A DNA stretch of 34,995 nucleotides, taken from NCBI GenBank assembly GCA_964542435.1, contig CAZIVE010000016.1, positions 1 to 34,995 on the forward strand, read 5' to 3'. Source of the stretch: CAZIVE01 sp964542435. Lineage in GTDB: Bacteria > Bacteroidota > Bacteroidia > Bacteroidales > Tannerellaceae. Positions 9,460-17,412 of this stretch are shown here, in pieces (the first letter of the stretch is position 1; each line of letters opens with the position of its first letter). The notes beneath the pieces were generated by a model. It saw only the letters and a list, made by a program, of their open reading frames with translations. It had not been told where the DNA came from and searched no databases. The position numbers were made by a program, and so were the translations under genes.

Positions 9460-9467
9460 TACTTTTG
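9460..9467 (+). promoter_or_regulatory. -7 box of the nqr operon promoter
   Basis: TACTTTTG at 9460-9467 matches TAnnTTTG exactly and lies 33 bp before the nqrA ATG. I see no good TTTG at the -33 spacing, which suggests a weak or activator-dependent promoter. It faces away from the plug-ygiQ promoter, whose -7 box is about 60 bp to the left. Confidence 0.5.
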
Positions 9468-9500
9468 CAGCAAAATTAAAGTCAACAATTTTATTCTATC

Positions 9501-10850
9501 ATGGCAAATGTGATCAAGATTAAAAAGGGTTTGGACATCAATCTGAAAGGCAAAGCCCCGGAAGAGCCGTTGACAAGTGGAAAGAGCGCAAGTTATGCAA
9601 TCATTCCCGACAGTTATTGCGGTATTCTCCCGAAGGTCGTTGTCAAAGTCGGAGACAAGGTAAAAGCCGGTACAGCGTTAATGATCGACAAGAACCGTCC
9701 CGAAATCAAATTTGGTTCACCCGTCAGCGGAGAAGTAACCGCTGTGAATCGTGGAGAGAAGCGTAAAGTGCTGAGCATCGTTGTGCAGCCTGATTCGCAG
9801 ATCGAGTACGAAGATTTTGGAAAGAAGAGTGTATCTTCTCTTAATGGGGAAGAGGTAAAGGCTGCCATTCTGGAAGCAGGTATCTGGCCTTTTATCAAGC
9901 AACGTCCGTATGACATCGTGGCTTCACCCTCTATACAGCCTCGGGACATCTTTGTTCCGGGATTCTATTCGGCTCCTCTTGCTCCCGATTTCGATTTCAT
10001 TGTTAAGGGTCAGGAACAAGATTTTCAGACCGGTCTGGATGCTTTGGTAAAGCTCACCGCCGGTAAAGTTTATCTTGGAAAGAAAGTCGGTTCAGCTCTG
10101 AAGGCAACCGGAGTAGAGATTGTAGAATTTGAAGGTCCGCATCCAGCAGGAAACGTAGGCGTTCAGATTAACAATATCAAGCCGGTGAACAAGGGCGAAG
10201 TCGTTTGGACCATTAATCCGGACGATGTCATCATCATTGGCCGCCTATTTAATAAAGGTATAACCGATTTGACCAGATTAGTTGCCATTACCGGATCTGA
10301 GATGAATACGCGCGGTTATGTGAAAGCTCTTTATGGTTGTACGATTGACAGTCTTGTTGCCGGTCGTCTGCATGAAGGAGGAGAACACGTCAGACTCATC
10401 AGTGGTAACGTTCTTACCGGAACGAAAGTCACTAAAGAAGATTATATGCATGGCTATGACAATCAGATAACGGCGATTCCAGAAGGAGATGACTACAATG
10501 AATTCTTCGGATGGGCAGTTCCCGGATTCGGAAAGTATAGCGTAAGTCATTCTTACCTGACATGGCTTTGCGGTAAAAACAAGGAATATGATATTGATGC
10601 CAGAATCAAGGGCGGCAAACGTGCCATGATTATGTCGAATGAATATGATAAGGTATTCCCGATGGATATTCTTCCTGAATATTTGTTGAAAGCCATCATC
10701 GCCTTCGATATCGATAAGATGGAGAATCTGGGTATTTATGAAGTAGCTCCTGAAGATTTCGCTCTCTGCGAGTTCGTGGACACTTCTAAGATTGAGTTGC
10801 AGAAGATCGTTCGCAACGGATTGGATCAGCTCAGGAAGGAAATGGATTAA
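9501..10850 (+). CDS. nqrA: Na+-translocating NADH:quinone reductase subunit A
   Basis: NqrA is the large peripheral cytoplasmic subunit of Na+-NQR, involved in quinone binding. The 449-residue length is standard. The opening IKIKKGLDINLKGKAPEEP and the following SYAIIPDSYCGILPKVVVKVGD, then KPVSGEV-like GSPVSGEVTAVNRG, are characteristic of the barrel-sandwich part. FFGWAVPGFGKYSVSHSY and FPMDILPEYLLKAI near the end are family hallmarks. It is the first gene of a complete nqrABCDEF operon. The ATG at 9501 follows a -7 box by 33 bp. Confidence 0.97.
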   Translation: MANVIKIKKGLDINLKGKAPEEPLTSGKSASYAIIPDSYCGILPKVVVKVGDKVKAGTALMIDKNRPEIKFGSPVSGEVTAVNRGEKRKVLSIVVQPDSQIEYEDFGKKSVSSLNGEEVKAAILEAGIWPFIKQRPYDIVASPSIQPRDIFVPGFYSAPLAPDFDFIVKGQEQDFQTGLDALVKLTAGKVYLGKKVGSALKATGVEIVEFEGPHPAGNVGVQINNIKPVNKGEVVWTINPDDVIIIGRLFNKGITDLTRLVAITGSEMNTRGYVKALYGCTIDSLVAGRLHEGGEHVRLISGNVLTGTKVTKEDYMHGYDNQITAIPEGDDYNEFFGWAVPGFGKYSVSHSYLTWLCGKNKEYDIDARIKGGKRAMIMSNEYDKVFPMDILPEYLLKAIIAFDIDKMENLGIYEVAPEDFALCEFVDTSKIELQKIVRNGLDQLRKEMD

Positions 10851-10872
10851 TAACAATAAAAACTTAAATACA

Positions 10873-12075
10873 TTGAAAGCGTTAAGGAATTATCTCAACA
10901 AGATTAAGCCTAACTTTGAGGAAGGCGGAAAGCTGGCGATGTTCCGTTCTGTTTTCGAGGGATTCGAATCATTTATGTATGTTCCGAATGCAACCTCTAA
11001 ATCAGGCGTGCATATTCATGACTCCATCGATTCGAAGAGAACGATGACCGTCGTTATCATCGCATTGTTGCCGGCTTTGCTTTTTGGTATGTATAATGTT
11101 GGATACCAACATTATCTTGCCATCGGCTCACAACCTGGGTTCTGGATGACCTTTGTCTTCGGCCTTCTTGCCGTATTGCCACAGATCATCGTGTCTTATG
11201 TTGTCGGCTTAGGTATTGAATTCACAGTTGCTCAGTGGAAGAAAGAAGAGATTCAGGAAGGTTTCCTGGTTTCCGGTATTTTGATCCCAATGATTGTCCC
11301 TGTAGATACTCCATTATGGATGATTGCAGTTGCAACGGCTTTTGCAGTCATTTTTGCAAAGGAGGTCTTCGGTGGCACAGGTTACAATATATTTAATGTA
11401 GCACTTGTTACACGTGCTTTCTTGTTCTTCGCTTACCCTGCTGCCATGTCAGGCGACAAGGTTTTCGTCCGTACAGGTACGACATTCGGAATGGGTAATG
11501 GTTCTATTGTTGACGGTTTCTCAGGAGCTACTCCTCTGGGACAGATCGCAGTCGCAGCCAAGGATCATTTCCAGGGCATCGTTGATACTCTGGGACATCC
11601 GCTCAGCTCCATGGATCTTTTCGTTGGTCTTATTCCCGGTTCCATTGGCGAGACATCTAAGATCGCCATTCTGATCGGTGCCATTATTCTGTTGATCACA
11701 GGCATTGCAAGCTGGAGAACGATGATTTCTGTTTTCGTTGGCGGTGCTGCCATGTCATGTATCTTCAATCTGATCGGAACAACCGTTTCTATGCAGACAG
11801 GCGTACTTGATCAGCTGCTTCTCGGTGGTTTCTGCTTCGGTGCAGTATTCATGGCAACCGATCCTGTAACATCTGCACGTACAGAGAAAGGAAAGTTCAT
11901 TTATGGTCTGCTTGTGGGTGCTTTTGCAATCATCATTCGCGTCCTGAACCCCGGTTATCCGGAAGGTATGATGCTCGCCATCCTCTTGATGAACGTATTT
12001 GCTCCGCTGATCGACTACTATGTAGTTGAATCCAATATCAATAAACGTCTCAGTCGTGCTAAAATCAATAAATAA
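10873..12075 (+). CDS. nqrB: Na+-translocating NADH:quinone reductase subunit B (TTG start)
   Basis: NqrB is the polytopic core subunit carrying riboflavin and a covalently bound FMN. The FMN attachment motif is SGAT within DGFSGATPLGQ, with the threonine at residue 220. Many hydrophobic helices are visible. The family N-terminus KALRNYLNKIKPNFEEGGKL begins directly after a TTG at 10873, giving 400 residues. No suitable ATG exists there. An upstream ATG at 10792 would add 27 residues unlike the family and overlap nqrA by 59 bp. I therefore call the TTG start, 22 bp after the nqrA stop. Confidence 0.95.
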   Translation: MKALRNYLNKIKPNFEEGGKLAMFRSVFEGFESFMYVPNATSKSGVHIHDSIDSKRTMTVVIIALLPALLFGMYNVGYQHYLAIGSQPGFWMTFVFGLLAVLPQIIVSYVVGLGIEFTVAQWKKEEIQEGFLVSGILIPMIVPVDTPLWMIAVATAFAVIFAKEVFGGTGYNIFNVALVTRAFLFFAYPAAMSGDKVFVRTGTTFGMGNGSIVDGFSGATPLGQIAVAAKDHFQGIVDTLGHPLSSMDLFVGLIPGSIGETSKIAILIGAIILLITGIASWRTMISVFVGGAAMSCIFNLIGTTVSMQTGVLDQLLLGGFCFGAVFMATDPVTSARTEKGKFIYGLLVGAFAIIIRVLNPGYPEGMMLAILLMNVFAPLIDYYVVESNINKRLSRAKINK

Positions 12076-12082
12076 GAAGAAT

Positions 12083-12922
12083 ATGGCTACAAAGAAATTT
12101 AGATGTAAAGTATGTGGCTATATCTACGAAGGAGATATGGCACCGGCTTCTTGCCCCGCTTGCGGTGCACCAAGTTCAGAATTTGAAGAGATCACAGATA
12201 CGGAAACGGAATCGACAGGCAAGAAGAAAGGTTTGAATACCGATGGTAATACTTATACCATTATTTATTCGGCTGTCATGGTCATTCTTGTTGCTGTTCT
12301 GCTTGCCTTCACTGCTCAGGCATTGCATGTCTATCAGAAACAGAATGAAGACAATGATAAGCGTCAACAGATTCTGCGTTCTATTAATGTATCAGTTTCA
12401 CCCAATGAAGCTGAAGCTAAATATAAAGAGTTGATCACAGATGCATTCATGGTCAATGCTCAAGGTGAGAAGATTGATGGCGATGCTTTTGCTGCCGATG
12501 CAGAAAAGGTGGAGGCTAGTGGCGAGTATCCTGTTTTTGTTGCTACTGTCAATGGACAGAAGAAATATGTCTTAGCACTTCAGGGCAAAGGTCTTTGGGG
12601 ACCGATTTGGGGCTATCTCTCAGTCAATGACGATAAGAACACTGTTTTTGGTGCTGACTTCAGTCACTCAGGAGAAACTCCTGGTCTGGGCGCAGAAATA
12701 GCTACTCCGGATTTCAGCAAACGTTTCAAAGACAAACAAATCTATAAGGATGGCACATTCAAGTCCATTGCCGTTGTTAAGAAGGGCAAGCAACCTGATA
12801 TTGCAGGTCAGGATTATGTAGACGGAATCTCCGGAGGCACAATCACCAGCAAGGGTGTCAATGCTATGCTTCTTGACTGTCTTAAAGGCTATGATAAGTT
12901 TTTGACCTCTAAAAATCAGTAG
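12083..12922 (+). CDS. nqrC: Rubredoxin-NqrC fusion, Na+-NQR subunit C
   Basis: NqrC is a one-helix subunit that carries a covalent FMN in the periplasm. Canonical NqrC starts at about residue 51 here (NTDGNTYTIIYSAVMV, then a membrane helix to about residue 76). The FMN motif is SGGTITS with the threonine at residue 253; the usual form is SGATxT. Ahead of this lies a 49-residue extension with a rubredoxin-like iron site: C8xxC11GYIYEG and C24PAC27GAP, most like the short rubredoxin tail of rubrerythrin. The extension would be cytoplasmic. The ATG at 12083 sits 7 bp after nqrB; starting further upstream (12026) would overlap nqrB and add residues without similarity. Full length is 279 residues. 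No frameshift is seen. Confidence 0.95.
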   Translation: MATKKFRCKVCGYIYEGDMAPASCPACGAPSSEFEEITDTETESTGKKKGLNTDGNTYTIIYSAVMVILVAVLLAFTAQALHVYQKQNEDNDKRQQILRSINVSVSPNEAEAKYKELITDAFMVNAQGEKIDGDAFAADAEKVEASGEYPVFVATVNGQKKYVLALQGKGLWGPIWGYLSVNDDKNTVFGADFSHSGETPGLGAEIATPDFSKRFKDKQIYKDGTFKSIAVVKKGKQPDIAGQDYVDGISGGTITSKGVNAMLLDCLKGYDKFLTSKNQ

Positions 12923-12925
12923 AAA

Positions 12926-13555
12926 ATGGGATTATTATCAGAAAAAAATAAAACAGTATTAACAGGACCGCTTAGCATCAACAACCCTGTGCTTGTGCAG
13001 ATGCTCGGTATCTGTTCGTCACTTGCTGTAACATCCAAATTGGAATCAGCCCTGGTAATGGGTATTTCAGTTACGGTGGTTGTTGCATTTGCCAATGTGA
13101 TCATTTCCTTGCTGCGTAAAACCATTCCGAACCGTATTCGTATCATCGTTCAGTTGGTTGTATGCGCCGCTCTTGTGACGATTGTCAGTGAAGTCTTGAA
13201 GGCTTTTGCTTATGATGTCAACAAACAGCTCTCTGTGTATGTGGGATTGATCATTACCAACTGTATCCTTATGGGACGTCTGGAAGCGTTTGCCTTGGGC
13301 AATGGCCCTTGGGAATCGTTCCTCGATGGTATCGGTAATGGTTTAGGTTATGGCATTATCCTTGTGATCGTAGGTTTCATCCGCGAACTGCTTGGATCCG
13401 GTACCTTATTCGGTATCAGTGTCATTCCTCAGGCATTCTACGATTGCGGATATGTAAACAATGGTTTGATGATTTTGCCGCCAATGGCATTGATCGTCAT
13501 TGCTGTCATAGTGTGGGTTCATCGTTCGAAGAACAAAGAACTGCAGGAAAATTAA
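12926..13555 (+). CDS. nqrD: Na+-translocating NADH:quinone reductase subunit D
   Basis: NqrD is a membrane subunit that, with NqrE, holds an intramembrane [2Fe-2S] cluster between inverted half-helices. The two expected ligand cysteines are present: C30 in LGICSSLAV and C113 in ITNCILMG. The 209-residue length and multiple hydrophobic helices are standard. It begins 3 bp after nqrC. The internal sequence GRLEAFALGNGPWESFLDGIGNG is a strong family marker. Confidence 0.97.
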   Translation: MGLLSEKNKTVLTGPLSINNPVLVQMLGICSSLAVTSKLESALVMGISVTVVVAFANVIISLLRKTIPNRIRIIVQLVVCAALVTIVSEVLKAFAYDVNKQLSVYVGLIITNCILMGRLEAFALGNGPWESFLDGIGNGLGYGIILVIVGFIRELLGSGTLFGISVIPQAFYDCGYVNNGLMILPPMALIVIAVIVWVHRSKNKELQEN

Positions 13556-13580
13556 TGTTAACTATTAAAGAAAGAAAACA

Positions 13581-14198
13581 ATGGAAGATTTATTAAGCAC
13601 TTTTGTCAAATCGATCTTTGTAGACAACATGATTTTCGCATACTATTTGGGTATGTGTTCTTTCCTTGCAGTCTCGAAGAATGTAAAGACAGCCATGGGC
13701 TTGGGTTTTGCAGTCACCTTTATTCTGGTCTGCACGTTGCCTATCAACTATCTGCTTGAAAATTACGTATTGAAAGAGGGCGCACTGAGCTGGCTCGGTC
13801 CCAATTTTGCTAATGTAAACTTAAGTTTCCTCGCACTGATCATTTTCATCGCTGTGATTGCTTCGTTCACACAGTTGGTTGAGATGGTAGTCGAGAAATA
13901 TGCTCCTGCTCTGTATGCATCATTAGGTATCTTCTTGCCGTTGATCGCTGTAAACTGCGCTATCCTCGGTGGATCTCTGTTCATGCAGCAGCGTGATTTC
14001 GCGAATGTAGGTGTCGCTACCGTTTACGGATTAGGTTCCGGACTCGGCTGGATGCTTGCTATCGTAGGTATGGCCGCTATTCGTGAAAGACTGGCATATT
14101 CCAACATTCCCAAACCTTTGAAGGGCCTTGGTATTTCCTTTATCATCACCGCTCTCATGGGTATGGCGTTCATGTGCTTCTCGGGACTTAAGATCTAA
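13581..14198 (+). CDS. nqrE: Na+-translocating NADH:quinone reductase subunit E
   Basis: NqrE pairs with NqrD. The cluster cysteines are C26 in LGMCSFLAV and C126 in AVNCAILGG. The protein has 205 residues and about six hydrophobic helices. The family segment SFTQLVEMVVEKYAPALY lies mid-protein. It follows nqrD by 25 bp and precedes nqrF by 27 bp. Confidence 0.97.
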   Translation: MEDLLSTFVKSIFVDNMIFAYYLGMCSFLAVSKNVKTAMGLGFAVTFILVCTLPINYLLENYVLKEGALSWLGPNFANVNLSFLALIIFIAVIASFTQLVEMVVEKYAPALYASLGIFLPLIAVNCAILGGSLFMQQRDFANVGVATVYGLGSGLGWMLAIVGMAAIRERLAYSNIPKPLKGLGISFIITALMGMAFMCFSGLKI

Positions 14199-14225
14199 TA
14201 TTAACGCATAAATAGTAAAATAACA

Positions 14226-15482
14226 ATGATAATATTAATGTCAGGCGGATTAACCCTTATAACAGGAGCAGTCGTTTTCCTTGTGATCACGCTTATCCTG
14301 GTAATTGCGTTACTCTACGCTAAAGCAAAATTGGTACCTTCCGGAAATGTTACCCTGAAGGTAAACGGTAAAGAAGAGTTTCAGGTTCCTATCGGTGGAA
14401 CTTTACTGGGATCATTGCAGAGCAGTGGCATTTTCCTGTCATCTGCTTGCGGTGGCGGTGGTAAATGCGGTCAGTGCCGCACACAGGTTCTTGAAGGAGG
14501 AGGAGAGATCCTTCCAACTGAAAAGGGCTTCTTCAATCGTAAACAGATCAAAGATCATTGGAGACTTGCCTGCCAGACGAAAGTCAAGAACGACATGTCC
14601 GTTCAGGTTCCTGAATCTGTATTTGGAGTAAAGGAATGGGAATGCGAAGTGGTTTCGAATCATAATCTTGCATCCTTCATCAAAGAGTTCAAGGTTCGTC
14701 TTCCTAAAGGCGAGCACATGGATTTCCAGCCAGGTAGTTATGCACAGATCAAGATTCCGGCATACGACATCAAATATTCCGATATGGATGTCGATGATCG
14801 TTTTAAGGGAGCTTGGGATCATTTCAAACTGTGGCCTTTGACCTGCAAGAATCCGACGCCTACAGTTAGAGCCTATTCTATGGCCAACTATCCTGCTGAA
14901 GGTGATGATATGATCATGTTGAACGTACGTATCGCCACTCCGCCTTTTGATCGCGTTCACGGCGGTTGGATGAATGTAAGTCCAGGTATCGGTTCATCTT
15001 ATATCTTCTCTCTGAAACCAGGCGACAAAGTAATCATGTCAGGTCCTTATGGAGAATTCCATATTCAGGATACGGATCGTGAGATGCTTTACATCGGTGG
15101 TGGTGTTGGTATGGCTCCGCTGCGTGCACAGTTGCTTTATCTGTTCAAGACTTTGAAGACAGGTCGTAAGGTTTCTTACTGGTACGGTGCTCGTTCAACT
15201 AACGAAATCTTCTATGAAGAGGACTTCCGTGAAATTGAAAAAGAATTCCCGAACTTCAAGTTCAACATCGCATTGTCTGATCCTCGCCCTGAAGAGAATT
15301 GGAAAGGTTACACAGGTTTCATTCATCAGGTCATCTACGACAACTATCTTAAGTTCAATGATGCTCCTGAAGATATTGAATACTACATGTGTGGTCCTGG
15401 TCCGATGTCAAAGGCTGTCGAAAAGATGCTGGATGATCTGGGCGTACCGCGTGAGATGCTTCACTTCGATGATTTCGGATAA
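14226..15482 (+). CDS. nqrF: Na+-translocating NADH:quinone reductase subunit F
   Basis: NqrF takes electrons from NADH to FAD and a [2Fe-2S] cluster at the cytoplasmic face. One N-terminal membrane helix is visible (residues about 8-30). The ferredoxin cysteines are C75, C81, C84 and C116 (CGGGGKCGQC and LACQT). The FAD motif RAYSMANYP and the NAD(P)H motif YIGGGVGMAPLRAQ follow, and the ending MLHFDDFG is the normal C-terminus. An ATG at 14238 (MSGGLTL) is an alternative start, four residues shorter. It is the last nqr gene; 39 bases after its stop the assembly breaks. Confidence 0.97.
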   Translation: MIILMSGGLTLITGAVVFLVITLILVIALLYAKAKLVPSGNVTLKVNGKEEFQVPIGGTLLGSLQSSGIFLSSACGGGGKCGQCRTQVLEGGGEILPTEKGFFNRKQIKDHWRLACQTKVKNDMSVQVPESVFGVKEWECEVVSNHNLASFIKEFKVRLPKGEHMDFQPGSYAQIKIPAYDIKYSDMDVDDRFKGAWDHFKLWPLTCKNPTPTVRAYSMANYPAEGDDMIMLNVRIATPPFDRVHGGWMNVSPGIGSSYIFSLKPGDKVIMSGPYGEFHIQDTDREMLYIGGGVGMAPLRAQLLYLFKTLKTGRKVSYWYGARSTNEIFYEEDFREIEKEFPNFKFNIALSDPRPEENWKGYTGFIHQVIYDNYLKFNDAPEDIEYYMCGPGPMSKAVEKMLDDLGVPREMLHFDDFG

Positions 15483-15521
15483 AAACGAATCCTTCATTAG
15501 AAGCTGAATATAACGGACGGG

Positions 15522-15621
15522 NNNNNNNNNNNNNNNNNNNNNNNNNNNNNNNNNNNNNNNNNNNNNNNNNNNNNNNNNNNNNNNNNNNNNNNNNNNNNNN
15601 NNNNNNNNNNNNNNNNNNNNN
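15522..15621. other. Assembly gap (100 Ns)
   Basis: Exactly 100 N bases, the usual placeholder for a scaffold join of unknown length. The 39 bases before it (after nqrF) show no terminator. The sequence after it starts in the middle of open frames. The true content may be longer than 100 bases. Confidence 0.99.
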
Positions 15622-15622
15622 T

Positions 15623-15748
15623 TGGCTATCCTGCATCCAGGGAATTTTCATCTACCCTCGAAGTTTGGAACTTTGGCAACAGAATGGGGAAATCTTTGCT
15701 CATGAACGAGAGTTTCTGTCTTTCGAAATGGGTATTAGGAATAGCTGA
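15623..15748 (+). other. Open frame cut by the gap (possible gene 3' end)
   Basis: From the first full codon after the gap (15623) one frame stays open for 41 codons, to a TGA at 15746-15748. The predicted residues (for example PRSLELWQQNGEIFAHE) are not recognisable. A second frame is open for 27 codons, so openness alone is weak evidence. It may be the tail of a gene lost in the gap. No coding start can be given. Confidence 0.2.
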
Positions 15749-15852
15749 TGATAAGAAAAGTGAATCTATTTTCACAAAATATTGATTTTTTTACAATATC
15801 ATGCAGCGTTCTGCGTTTATAAAGCATCTATCTAAACAGAAAGAGTCAAGAT

Positions 15853-16074
15853 ATGAAACCAGTTATATTATCATTCTTTGCAATTATACTATGCTATTCT
15901 TTATTCTTCAACGAGAAAAAAGAAAAAGCTCCTGTTGTAAGATCTTCTGCAAACAATGAAGCAAGCATCATCCTCCCTGAATCTGTTACTAATTTCGATT
16001 CCACCGCATTTTTTGGAATTAAGAAATTTGATGTCACACCCAATATCTACAAATCTCCGAAAAAGTCATTGTAG
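15853..16074 (+). CDS. Small membrane-anchored or exported hypothetical protein
   Basis: A 73-residue ORF starting ATG. Residues 1-20 are hydrophobic (VILSFFAIILCYSLFF), followed by a basic KKEK and a polar tail ending KSPKKSL. This looks like an uncleaved signal anchor or signal peptide with a short soluble tail. I do not recognise a family. No -7 box of good quality was found upstream, and the nearby gap prevents reading its context. It converges with the HsdR-N-like gene, leaving 29 bp between them. Confidence 0.4.
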   Translation: MKPVILSFFAIILCYSLFFNEKKEKAPVVRSSANNEASIILPESVTNFDSTAFFGIKKFDVTPNIYKSPKKSL

Positions 16075-16103
16075 TATTTTCATTGAAATCGTAAAATCGA
16101 AAG

Positions 16104-16577
16104 CTACCTCTTCTCTTGATTATCGCCTAAAAGAAGGGCATATTCAGGAATCTCTTCCAGAAAAGAATAATTCATTTTGTCATAATCCATCTTGCAACAA
16201 TAATGTTCCAGTCCATTGCTGATGGCAAGGAACTGTACTCTCAATGCACTGTTGTATCGTGCGATCTGCTTGAATACCTCTGCCGTAATCGTGACTGTGG
16301 GTGCTTTGTACTCGACAATCATCAGCGGCTTTAGAAAATGGTCATAAACGACCGTATCACATCGTTTGGCGGTGTTATGAAGTTGTATGGAAACCTCATT
16401 TGCTATCAAATCTTTGGGATATTGTTTGACTGTGATCAGATAGTTGACGAAATGCTGACGGACCCATTCTTCTGGAGTTAGCGTGACAAATTTTTGTCTC
16501 TGCGGGTCAAAGATCAGTTTGACTCCGTCGTTCTCTTTGACTTTTATAGCGAATGGAGGAAGATTTAATGGCTGCAT
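16104..16577 (-). CDS. Orphan HsdR N-terminal-like (PD-(D/E)xK) protein
   Basis: A 157-residue protein resembling the nuclease N-terminal domain of type I restriction HsdR subunits. The core D...ExK pattern is visible: RCDTVVYD (aspartate) followed by IVEYKAP (glutamate and lysine). KQIARY then fits the QxxxY motif found in RecB-like nucleases. There is no helicase part and no hsdM or hsdS nearby, so it is not a full restriction enzyme. I recall similar stand-alone proteins beside holA in other Bacteroidales. The start is the ATG at 16577 (MQPLNLPPF), which fits the family; a longer start at 16619 adds 14 unrelated residues and would lie upstream of the expected transcript start. It is divergent from amn, 54 bp between starts. 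Confidence 0.75.
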   Translation of the reverse strand: MQPLNLPPFAIKVKENDGVKLIFDPQRQKFVTLTPEEWVRQHFVNYLITVKQYPKDLIANEVSIQLHNTAKRCDTVVYDHFLKPLMIVEYKAPTVTITAEVFKQIARYNSALRVQFLAISNGLEHYCCKMDYDKMNYSFLEEIPEYALLLGDNQEKR

Positions 16578-16581
16578 TTCG

Positions 16582-16589
16582 TATATTTG
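16582..16589 (+). promoter_or_regulatory. -7 box of the amn-holA promoter
   Basis: TATATTTG at 16582-16589 matches TAnnTTTG, 42 bp before the amn ATG. It lies just upstream of the HsdR-N-like start codon, so the two divergent promoters face each other and overlap. No clear TTTG occurs at the -33 distance. Confidence 0.45.
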
Positions 16590-16616
16590 CAAAAGGATTG
16601 TTCTACTTTTACACAT

Positions 16617-16647
16617 CAAAGTTAGTCAATTATGAAAACCAAGCAAG
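16617..16647 (-). promoter_or_regulatory. Promoter of the HsdR-N-like gene
   Basis: On the minus strand TAACTTTG occupies 16624-16617 (TAnnTTTG). CTTG at 16647-16644 lies 19 bases upstream as a near -33. The leader would be about 33 nt. The -33 lies within the first codons of amn. Confidence 0.5.
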
Positions 16648-17405
16648 AAATTGTCGAGAATTGGTTGCCAAGATATACGGAAAGGAAGCTTGAAGACTTC
16701 ACGCAGCATATTCTTCTTACCAATTTTACGAATTATGTTCAGATATTTGCCAACCATTATGGCGTTCCTGTTCTTTGTGAGAACGGTCACATGCCAAATG
16801 CAGCAGCCGATGGAATCACAATCATCAACTTCGGGATGGGAAGTTCCAATGCTGCTACCATTATGGATCTGCTTTCTGCGATTATGCCGAAATCTGTCCT
16901 TTTCCTGGGCAAATGCGGCGGCTTGAAGAAGGTTAACAATCTCGGCGATTACCTTTTGCCAATCGCTGCGATTCGAGGCGAAGGAACCTCCAATAATTAT
17001 CTTCCGCCGGAAGTACCGTCATTACCCGCATTCTCTATGCTTAGAGCCATTTCATCAGCCATTCGCAATCGAGGCAAAGATTATTGGACAGGCACCGTTT
17101 ATACCACCAATCGAAGGGTTTGGGAATACGATACTGACTTTAAGAACTATCTGGTCACAACGCATGCAACGGGCATAGACATGGAATCTGCAACGCTTCT
17201 CACGGCTGGATTTGCCAATAAGATCCCGACAGGTGCTTTGCTGATGATTTCCGACAAACCTATGGAAGAGGCAGGTATCAAGACAACAGAAAGTGATAAA
17301 CAGGTGACAAAATTGTTTGTCGAAGAACATGTCATGCTCGGAATCGAGTCTCTGAAGGAGATCATCGAAGGCAAGGCAACACGTTACATCCGATTCAGCT
17401 GGTAA
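16632..17405 (+). CDS. amn: AMP nucleosidase (Amn)
   Basis: AMP nucleosidase hydrolyses AMP to adenine and ribose 5-phosphate, a purine-salvage and energy-balance step. The 257-residue protein is the short Bacteroidetes form, lacking the long N-terminal domain of E. coli Amn. Family signatures include INFGMGSSNAATIMDLL, LFLGKCGGLKK, IAAIRGEGTSNNYLPPEVP and the active-site region GIDMESATLLTAGFANKIP of the nucleoside phosphorylase fold, then MISDKPM. The ATG at 16632 fits the usual N-terminus MKTKQEIVENWLPRYT. holA begins 7 bp after its stop, so they probably share a transcript. Confidence 0.93.
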   Translation: MKTKQEIVENWLPRYTERKLEDFTQHILLTNFTNYVQIFANHYGVPVLCENGHMPNAAADGITIINFGMGSSNAATIMDLLSAIMPKSVLFLGKCGGLKKVNNLGDYLLPIAAIRGEGTSNNYLPPEVPSLPAFSMLRAISSAIRNRGKDYWTGTVYTTNRRVWEYDTDFKNYLVTTHATGIDMESATLLTAGFANKIPTGALLMISDKPMEEAGIKTTESDKQVTKLFVEEHVMLGIESLKEIIEGKATRYIRFSW

Positions 17406-17412
17406 AGATTTT

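Noticed and set aside
15355..15651. Minus-strand ORF running through the N gap
   Set aside because: About one third of its codons are Ns, so openness has no meaning.
16104..16619. Type I restriction system
   Set aside because: Only an HsdR N-terminal-like domain is present; no helicase, hsdM or hsdS is in the window.
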